From the NCBI GenBank assembly GCA_002005505.1, contig KV908339.1:1201528-1231527 (forward strand): DNA of 30,000 nucleotides. The letters run 5' to 3'. The notes beneath the pieces are model-generated. The model did no database searches and had not been told where the DNA came from. It saw only the letters and a list, made by a program, of their open reading frames with translations. Positions 21,050 to 30,000 of this stretch are shown here, piece after piece (position 1 is the first letter of the stretch; each line of letters starts with the position of its first letter). Made by a program: the position numbers and the translations under genes. The DNA is from Botryococcus braunii (lineage: Eukaryota; Chlorophyta; Trebouxiophyceae).

Positions 21050-24000
21050 ATGTTGGGCCGCTGGGCCAAACCGCTTTGGCTTGCGACTATTGCCTCCGTT
21101 TGTCTTGCAAGCTGCAGCATTCACATACACGCAGAGAGTTTAACAGATGGGTGGCCGGAGGTAAGGTCCCGAAACTGACACCTGCACATTGGCGGGGCAG
21201 CTTCCGCCTAGGAAGTGTTTGAGCTACAGTACACATGAAATGTTCAATTCAATCTTCAGAATGGCTTTTACTGTCTTGTAGACGGCTTCCCGGTCAAGGT
21301 CTGTGTTGATAGTGGGTGTTGACGTGGTGGCAGTGAAGGTATCGGGCAACGACAATAGTTTCAGAACCCCTTTTCTATTTCGTTTGCGCTTAGAGCAATC
21401 TAATTTGGGTAGAGAATATGAATTTGAGACAGAACATGGGTTTCAATAGCAGACACTGTCACTAATTCCGGAAGCGTGCAGTCCATGTACAACGTCTAAT
21501 TCCCTTTCTGTGTCTGGAGCGCAGGGCCTCCAATTGCCTACTGCCATGGAAGTCGCAGAAGCGGCTATGAGGGACCTCATGAATGTAAGTACCCTTTGCT
21601 ATGATTTTACTGCGTTGGGCGACGCCTTCCGCTTGAGCAAAACCTGTCGAGTGGTCACAACCAAACAATTTATCTTGTTTTCAGCCTGGCGCACATATTG
21701 GACTACAAAAAAGAAGGTTTCTGCAAGAAGAAGCTCTAGCCCCAGCAGACGCTCCAAGCCCAGCAGACGCTTTAGACCTTGTCGACGCTTCTGCAGCAGA
21801 AGCCCCGCTTCCGCGGGTGAATCTCGCACCAGAAGTCGCTCAGGTCGAACAGCTTGCCTCACATGATCTCCAACAAGCTGGTGCTCTGGGTAAAAGCTTT
21901 CTCCAAAGAATGGGTCAGGGAGTACAAAGCGTCAACCAGCAGATGCGGTTCCCCAATCCCAAGAACGGACCCACACCGGAATACATCGTCAGCAAAATTG
22001 AAGACAAATTGCAGGTGAATGAGACATGAACTAAAATAGTCCCTGAAGGCTTTGGCATTCTTTTCATCTATTCTGTAAGTATATGTTTAAAACTGTGCTT
22101 ACTGGTATGATGCAACACGCAGGAGAAAGCCCCCCTTATCCAGCAGAAGGTCTTCAAGATTGCCAACGATGCATATCAACACGTTGACTTTTCAGCGATC
22201 ATTGACCGTGCCCTGGCACTCTCCAAGGATAATATTCTTGGAGCTTGGCCAGGCCAAAACCCCTTTGGTTTCAACCTCGATGACAGAAATTTCTGCCTGT
22301 TCGCTGTTCCAGTCCTGAATGGTGCCCCTAAGGAGTTCAACAAGATGCTTAAAAAGGTAAGTTTATAACAAAACTTTTATGTTACGTGAACTTTTTTATG
22401 TTACATTCGACCTGTAGTTAAAAATTGTATGTTAATAGACGTGCTGCTGTCAAAGCTGCTGTAAACGTTTGCGACTGCAGTTCTACAAGGCAAATGTTGA
22501 CCAAGGAAAGTTTGCAGGGTCCCTTGGACAATCTTGACCTAGAGGCACTTCCAGAGCCAAATTTCTATGTGAAGAAGCCAACAGCCCTTGTTGCAGCTGA
22601 GAAAAACATGAAGGCGGATTCGTCTAAGATTGAAAAGCAGATGCAAGACTTTGTCAGGCATGCGCTTCCAAGTGATGTTGGTGCAGATGTTTCATCCAAG
22701 TCACTGCCAAGCAGCGGCAACAAGTTTGTTCTGAATGGCCTTCAGAGCGTTGCCAATGCAACTGGCAAGTCCGCTGTTCAGGAAAGTGGTGATAATACAC
22801 CTGAAATCCGAACCATGGTTGCTGATGGCAAGAACTGGGCATGCACACCCTTCGAACCTACTGATGTTTCAAACCCTGCTGCTCTGTCCTTAGTGCAGAC
22901 ATCCATGCCAGGCTCTAGCAAAACTGCTTCAGGACTGCCAGAGATGCCAAATCCATCCAGCGCGTTCCCTTCTAGTGCCAATGACTTGTCAGGCAAAAGT
23001 GGCCGCCGGCTGCTGCAGAATGATGCAGCGGAACCCACAGCCAAGGTAAGATTATAAGAACTGTGTGCATAAACCTGACCAAATGGTAGGCACATGTACT
23101 GTTAAGATTAAATGATTTGAGTTAAGAACGGTGTTTTTTGCAGACAACCATCAGTGCTGGCCATCTTCCTGACCCCTCCGACTCACCAGACACCATTAAC
23201 CCCGCTGAGGGCAAAGTCATTGATCCTTTCTATGGCATGCCGACTGGCAAAGCACAGACCACAAACCCATTTACCGGGGAGGACAAGTTTCCAGCTTCTG
23301 CAGAGAGCTATGGTGGATATGGTGACATGTATGGTGGATACGGTTCTGGATATGGCGGCGCATATGGGCTATATGATGACTCCATGGACTTCAGTGCTTT
23401 CTCTCCTGGAGGAGCATATGGATCCTTGCCCCCGGTGAGTTCTTCAAACCCCCTTCAGAAAAGTTTGAGCTTCTTCTACAAGACTTTCGCTTTGCCTTTC
23501 CATATGGATCCTTTGCTGTTGAATTGATTTGTGGCTGACATGGATTGCAGGTCCGGAGACCACCTCTTGTCACTTACAATGCTGAGACTGGAGGGGTAAC
23601 AATAAGACCTCCTACTTCATTGCTACAGAGCCTTGGGACCCATGTAGATAAATTTATTCAAGGCAACACGGGCATTCCTTTCTTTGACTGCATTGGTGTC
23701 CGAGATGCGCCGCCCTTGAACAGATTTGTATCTCTCGCCTCAAAAGATATTGAATCATTGTCTCGGCACTTCCTTTCGTACTTGCAGGTAAGTACAATCT
23801 GGACAAGTGGCTGTTACTTATGAATATTCCACTTACTGTTATAGTGATCGTTATCAGACATGGCCTGATTACTGAATTTGCTGCAGACAAGCAATGGACG
23901 TCCCATTGGCTTCCAGATAGTCAATCCCTTTAACAGGGATGCAGCGCCCATTAATGTCAACTTTGCACAGCAAAAGCCTTACTTCCAATTACCGGATACT

Positions 24001-26781
24001 GGTCGACCGGGTCCGGGGTCAAATCCATTTTACAATTTCGCACAAAACAACAATTTGCCAAGGCTACCAAACATGCCACAACCACCACGTATGTCCTCAC
24101 CCTTCACCCTCATTTGCAAAAACACCTACTTCTTCACCTGAATTCTTTAACCATTTTTTTGGTGCTGGAACAGGAAATCCTGGTGGCCCTGGTCAGCCTG
24201 GACCTGGCATCCCCGGCCCTGGGAACAACTTCGCTCAGGCTCAGCATCCTATGAATCCCCCGCAACCTGGTCCCATTCCAACTCGAAACAATGCAGACTT
24301 TGGAGGTCATGACTGGCAATCTGAGCAGGTATGAGAAGCTGTAATTCGGCAAGTTTAATTGCCCAGTCAACATCTGGCGTTATCCATGGCTCCTTCTTAA
24401 GTTGCTCACTGTGCATCCTTGACTGCAGGTTGCGGCCCGAGCTTATGATGCAGCAGCAGCTGCCGCTGTAGCACAAGCCCCTGCACAAAACCCAGCACAG
24501 GCAGTTGAACAAGCTCCTGCTCCTGAAGGAAGTGCTCCAGAACATACAGAGATTGTTCATGAAGCTCCAAAAGAACTGCCAATGATCACTGCCGCTGCAT
24601 ATGATGGCTATTTGTCTAGCTGCCAGGTATTCATCACTTGCTTATGTTGCTGACTTCTATTGTCTCTTGGGATAAAGTATGACAGCGTTTTTTGTGATTG
24701 CAGGTGATTGTTGGGTCTATTCCCCATGCAGATGGAACGTTTGACAAGACAAGCGACCTCAGCACAGTTGTTCTTAACGGTTTCTTCACACTACCTGCAC
24801 TTGAGGCTGTTAATACTGGTGTTGCTTATGTCGTTCCTGCTGCTAAAGGTACGGGACATTTATGGACTATTCTCTGAATGACACAACTGAATCTGCAAGT
24901 TTTCTTCTGTTTGGATGCCACTCATTGTATGCATGTGCCTATTTTATATTGTTTAAGACGGTGACCAATGCTGTAGTACTTTTTTTGACATTCTATTGTT
25001 TGTTAATCTACACAGGAAACGATTATCCCAAGCTGGATGGCCAAAATACAAACCCCGGCTTCTGTTATGACATGGGCATGCTGCTGCCTGAGTACAACCC
25101 TCTAGCAGTCCTGCTACCAACATCGCCTTCATCCACTGTTCTTGCAGCATCTCCATTATCGACAGTCCTGGTGTTCGGGCTCCCTCTTGGTACGATTTAC
25201 GGTCCCTTGGTGTCAGAGTGGTCGAGTGGTGCTGGACGTTGATGGCTAGATGAATTTCTTAATGTGCTCATTCATTACCTTCTGTGTGCTGCAGGGCTAC
25301 GCCAAGCACAGCTACAGTCGGCCTTTGGCATTGATCCTAGCCTTGACATCAATACTCTGGATGCATTGGCAGCCACCATGGCCAACCCATCGGGTCCAGC
25401 AGCACACGTTTTGAGGCAAAGCATTAAAATTAATAATGCGGTGTCAGTTGGGGCTAACCTGTTATCAAATGACTCCTCCACATATGCCTCATACGCTGTA
25501 ACAATGAACCAGGCCATCGCTCACCAGGTATGGGTCGTAAGATGCTCTACGCCATTCCTGCCATTAGTGCACCAAGCTTCCTAAAGAACCGATTTTATGC
25601 CCGTACTTACAAAAAAAAACCCTTCTGCAGGCACTGTCATCCATGATGTTGCCACTGGCACAAAGTGGTTCCGACATGCACCAGAGGCGTCTATTGCAAG
25701 CAGGTGGACTGTCTGTAGAACTCTCTGATCCTGCGACGGTTTCCAAGGTCCTGAACTTCGCACATCAGTCCGTAGTCCAGTCTTCGGATCCCACTGTACG
25801 TGACAGTGTATCGCCTGCTGTAAACGATGCCTTCATTACAGCTGCAAGCAATGCGATTGCCGCTGCTAATGCACAGACGGACAAGGCAGTTGATGCAGCT
25901 GAGATGGAGAAGACATCATACCTTGTGCAGACAAAGGTAATGAAGTTTATTGACAAAATCTGTAAGACATTTTTTTTGGGATTAGTGTTAAATTGTGGCA
26001 ATTCCTTTACAGGTGGTTGACGCATTGGAGAAACTTGTGAATGGAGAACTTTCTATGGCGGAATTCAATGCAGCAACCAGCCCTCAAAGACTTCTTAGTG
26101 AACTTGAGACAACGCAGTTGCCAGGAAATCTAAGGACAGCAGGTAACTTATTGTAGGCTTCAATTGGGAGAAGAAAGAGCAGGAACCTGCATGGAAGGCT
26201 AACTTCCTTTCTTGTCTGGCTTCTGCAGGTGCCAGCAAGTTGAGTTTGGAAGGCCAAAGCCACAAGCGTGGCCTGTCTAAGGGTGCCATCATCGGCATTG
26301 TTATTGCTGCCGTTGTTGTTGCAGCAGTACTTGTAGCAGTACTTGCCATGCTGATCAAGCGACAAAATCAAGATGCCACTCAGGCAGCGCCTGGAGTAAA
26401 TGCCAGTGGTGGCTCTGGAAGGGTAAGCCACATGTCATTCATATGCAGATGTTAAAACGCACTCTTGCGACCTCTCTTTCCACTACTCTACTGTCGACCC
26501 CCCCCCCCTTCTGTGCCTGTCTGATTCAATGTGTGCTTGTCAATAAGTGTATGCGTGCTTGTCACCTATTACGACTCGAAAAAATCCATCGGAGTAACTA
26601 TGCCATATTTTCTGGTGCAGTTCTGGTGGAGATCTCCGCTGTGGAGCCGAGGCACTGACCACAGTCCTACAACAACCCAGGCGTTGGCAAGCACAACGCG
26701 GGTGTAAGACCGGGTACAGCATTTGCAGGACAGGCACACGGGATGCCTTTGATTTGGGTTGTGTGGCAGCGTCCCGTTTGA
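21050..26781 (+). CDS. Large secreted/single-pass membrane protein with RRLLQ motifs, 17 exons
   Basis: Exons: 21050-21160, 21525-21584, 21685-22014, 22123-22356, 22518-23045, 23144-23434, 23551-23787, 23887-24088, 24174-24328, 24429-24626, 24704-24848, 25016-25189, 25295-25527, 25631-25936, 26013-26142, 26229-26422, 26665-26781. All are GT-AG and phase-consistent, 3,645 nt, 1,214 aa. Residues 1-28 form a signal peptide (MLGRWAKPLWLATIASVCLA...). RRFLQ is at 67-71 and RRLLQ at 408-412 and 985-989. A Tyr/Gly-rich segment lies at 476-499 and a Pro/Gly-rich linker at about 640-700. A module of about 773-970 (AYDGYLSSCQ, FFTLPALEAVNTG, ASPLSTVLV, ALQSAFGID-like helix) resembles surface-protein modules of algae and marine bacteria. 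A transmembrane helix at 1130-1154 (GAIIGIVIAAVVVAAVLVAV...) precedes KRQ and a short tail. I do not recognise a named family; a cell-surface or matrix role is inference. Uncertain points are the acceptor of exon 5 (22480 versus 22517) and of the last exon (26620 versus 26664). Confidence 0.82.
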
Positions 26782-26998
26782 GAGGAGAGTGGAAGGGGGT
26801 ATGCACATGAACACCTGAAGTGCCAGCTGTTGCCCCAAGTTGGCAAATGGGGGGCAATGAACAGGCCTTGTTTACTTGTATGACGGGCTGCATAGTTAGT
26901 TATCCTTAGCAATGCAGCCCACCATTTCTAATAAGTTGATGGCTAGTCGGCTTGCCATCAACTATCTTGAGTGACAGTAGTAAAGCGAGCTTGAGAGG

Positions 26999-27004
26999 AA
27001 TAAA
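26999..27004 (+). terminator. Possible polyadenylation signal of the membrane-protein gene
   Basis: AATAAA lies 217 bases after the stop codon. Some green algae use TGTAA instead, so this is only a candidate. Confidence 0.25.
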
Positions 27005-27982
27005 AGACTGGCCATGGGTTTCATAGGTCAGCTTAAATAATTACCAACCGTGATGGAGGCCTCTGTTAGAAATACATAAAGGATCCACACGGCAATAGTT
27101 ATTTGGCCCATTACCTTACCAGAAGTATTTAACAATGCAGTACGAGACTTGAATGTCTCAAAAAGCTATGTAATTATTATTTATTTATCTAATCAATGAT
27201 GGTTGTGCCCTTCAAAAGTATCATTCCGGATAAGGAGTGAAAGATCGATAAATGCATGTTTCACATCAGAGGGGTAGGGTCGGGACTGGAACTATATCAG
27301 TTGGAACCCCTGTCAAAATCAAAATGGGTTTTGGCTTGTATTGTGAAATTGCGTGCATGTGTTGTGTGGGTGGATAAAAGGAGAACACACTTGCTCCACA
27401 AATTACATGCAACAGATCAAACTGTTTAAGGGTATAAGAGAGTCAGAGCACAGCACATTTTTCACAATAATATCAATTAACAGATAAGGTGTTCCTTGTA
27501 GCATTTCAGGCACATGCATGCAATACAATTGTTGAGTTTACGCAAGCTTACAATGCCGAGGATCATGATTGACCTATTGACCTTCCTATGCTGTGCAAGT
27601 TGTTACAAACGCAAGGTTTTTGTGAAAAATGTTTGTTTGTGAACCGTACATAACTAACAGGTTACCCAGCTGATCCGTAGTTTGAAGTTGTTTGAAGATA
27701 TTGAGCGTAGTTTGAAGATATTGAGCAGCCTATCGTCTTGTTCATGAAGCCTGTAAGCCCTTGGGAAACCGTAATGTGAATACGTCAATAAACTTCAATT
27801 GATCCTACTACAATAGCAATAAATATAACGAGCACAACGACAAGGGTGGTGAGACAACAGCTCGGGAGAAACAATGACCAGTGTTCTGCCAAGAAGACAT
27901 TTGGTGTCTCCATCAAAGCTTTTAGCATGGAGCAACCTGAAAGGACTTTGCAGCATGAAAGTACCTGAGCAACTTGGTTTAC

Positions 27983-28205
27983 CATGATAGGCCATCGAAA
28001 AAGCAGAAGAAGAAAATTACACCCCATACCCAACCCATATACAGAGGCTGATGAGATAAATCAGCTCCCACAGTAATCAAGAGATAGCTGACAGGAAATG
28101 CGAAAGCCAACAATAGCCCGAACGTCCTCTTGCCAGTGAAACAGTTGCAAAGGGCGGGTGCCCGGAGGGAAAAAAGTGGCAGAAACCACGCCGCACTAGA
28201 AAGAA
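27983..28205 (-). other. Possible exon of a membrane protein
   Basis: The - strand has an acceptor (tccttag) before 28205 and a donor (GTAAAC) after 27983. The open frame between encodes hydrophobic stretches such as FGLLLAFAFPVSYLLITVG and GVIFFFCFF. A following frame (27785-27930, after tttcag) also has a hydrophobic run (TTLVVVLVIFIAIVVG). I recognise no family. Chance AT-rich frames often look hydrophobic, so this may not be coding. Confidence 0.2.
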
Positions 28206-28480
28206 CTAAGGACACACACGTATTTGAGGTGGTGCTCATCACCAACTGCCACCGTGAGACACATGTCACATGACTGAGGTTGCAAGCAACCCATTTGTGA
28301 CGGAGCCTGTGCAAACACATTCCAAACCTTTTTGGAATACCCGCTGGGTGTTCTTAAGAGCAGGGTTATAAAATCATCGATGATAAGGACCTCGCTGGGC
28401 ACAATCTGATGCGGAAAGTTGAGGTATGAGACTGGAGTCATGCCATAGACGCACTGCCTGGGAGCCAACAAACTATTTTT

Positions 28481-28532
28481 TTTTTTAATTTTTATTTATT
28501 TATTTTTTTATTATTATTTTTTTTTTTATAAT
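28481..28532. repeat. T-rich run (T12, then TTTA repeats)
   Basis: About 50 bp almost entirely T with TTTA/TTA units. On the - strand this is an A-rich tail-like sequence, as left by a retroposed copy, though no body of such an element is identifiable beside it. Confidence 0.7.
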
Positions 28533-28708
28533 AAGAGAAAAGTGAATATATCAGTCTCAGGCCCCCAGCCAACAAACTCTTTTTAGGGAAAAATGACTCA
28601 TATCCTAAAACGCGAACCAGGTGGCCTACATGCTGGTATGCGGATGCCAGGGGCCATGGATGTCCCCTTGTGTCGACACACATCAGTCTCATGATCACGT
28701 CCTGCCGC

Positions 28709-28744
28709 CCCCCCCCCCCCCCCGGGCCGCCCCCAGGGGGAGGG
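28709..28744. repeat. Poly-C run followed by G-rich complement
   Basis: A C run of about 19 is followed by gggccgcccccaggggga. It is self-complementary in part. It marks the left edge of the simple-sequence block that follows. Confidence 0.8.
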
Positions 28745-28776
28745 AGGGACAGAAAAGGAAAGCTAGATATATTTAT

Positions 28777-29530
<754 letters not shown>

Positions 29531-30000
29531 AGAGAGGGAGACGGAATCTTGTTTGGGCTGGAGGACCATTGGGTGCATAGAATGGGCATCCACTGTGAAG
29601 GGGTACCCAAGATCACCTACTGCCTTGATGACGGAGCCAGCCCATATGGGCAACGGGGTAGTCCTTCACACGCTGCGAAAGCAGTCACCAGTGGACTCAC
29701 CAGTTGCCACTCAAAGAAACAGATGGTCCGCAGCAAGGGACGCCAGCGAATTCCACAAACGCAATCCGCTGCATCCAAGCGTCATCAATTGGGACCAGGC
29801 TCATCAAGTAAATCGCGGGAAGCAGAAGAAGTCGATTGACATCCTCTTCTTCTGCTTCCCCCCTTTCGCTCAAACGGAAAGTGAAATGTATCAGTCTGAG
29901 GCCCCTGATGCCCGAATAATCATGTATCGACATCCGAATGGCCGTAATTGTAGAAATTATATTTCTGGGCCTGGTGACCAAGCCCTGGTCCCAATCCGAT
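29531..30000. other. Stretch after the GA tract, no gene recognised
   Basis: An open frame of 96 codons on the + strand (29549-29839) shows no familiar motif. The stretch contains the hairpin at 29817-29860 and a near-copy of 28537-28566 at 29876-29906. Confidence 0.5.
29817..29860. repeat. Inverted repeat, 15-bp perfect arms, 14-nt loop
   Basis: gggaagcagaagaag (29817-29831) and cttcttctgcttccc (29846-29860) are exact reverse complements. No T-tract or gene end makes it an obvious terminator; it could be the end of a small mobile element. Confidence 0.85.

Larger units (their letters stand above)
26782..28480. other. Mostly non-coding stretch downstream of the membrane-protein gene
   Basis: No secure gene. 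It starts with the presumed 3' UTR. A short tandem repeat (gtagtttgaag / gaagatattgagc, about 27677-27727) is visible, and one candidate exon lies on the - strand at 27983-28205. Base composition is more AT-rich than the genes. Confidence 0.55.

Noticed and set aside
26621..26707. Terminal exon of the membrane protein reading FWWRSPLWSRG
   Set aside because: It is phase-compatible, but the acceptor at 26664 gives a Gly/Asn-rich tail (SYNNPGVGKHNAG) that suits the preceding GSGR better. It remains an alternative.

Overview
This is nuclear DNA from a eukaryote, most likely a green alga. Coding sequence lies in short exons with GT-AG introns, and several introns are filled with long (TC)n, (TC)n/(AC)n and (TC)n/(TG)n tracts. 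One gene product carries the RRLLQ-type motif that I associate with green-algal extracellular proteins. The density of microsatellites and the RRLLQ and GT47 content would suit a prasinophyte such as a Pyramimonadales alga, but that placement is inference. The window has no bacterial operons, CRISPR arrays or convincing tRNA/rRNA genes.

Layout. (1) 249-2908, + strand: the last four exons of an exostosin-like (GT47) glycosyltransferase whose 5' part lies outside the window. Its introns hold a TC/AC microsatellite, a 31-bp tandem array of splice-acceptor-like units and a G-rich minisatellite. (2) 2909-5700: no secure gene. It holds a 32-bp perfect palindrome near 3850 and weak hints of exons. 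(3) 5706-6393: a solo LTR with 5-bp target duplications and an internally duplicated R/U5-like part. (4) 6607-13015, - strand: a complete, very young Ty1/copia retrotransposon. It has two 370-bp LTRs differing at one base, the duplication gactt, and one unbroken 1720-aa Gag-Pol. Its primer site matches the anticodon arm of initiator tRNA-Met. (5) 15011-18979, + strand: a complete five-exon RNase P protein subunit p30 (RPP30) gene, assembled here from the sequence (325 aa, all junction phases consistent). Intron 4 contains two decayed tandem copies of the end of exon 4. (6) 21050-26781, + strand: a 17-exon gene for a ~1214-aa secreted or single-pass membrane protein with signal peptide, three RRLLQ-type motifs, Tyr/Gly-rich and Pro/Gly-rich linkers, a surface-protein-like module and a C-terminal transmembrane helix. 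(7) 26782-30000: mostly non-coding. It has a possible short membrane-type exon on the - strand, a 700-bp GA/poly-G tract and a 15-bp-arm hairpin.

The genes do not form a pathway. RPP30 is housekeeping RNA processing. The GT47 enzyme would act in the Golgi and the long membrane protein at the cell surface or in the matrix. The most unusual observations are the retrotransposon's U5/PBS hairpin around a half-tRNA primer site, the candidate poison-exon array in RPP30, and the three internal RRLLQ motifs in the surface protein.
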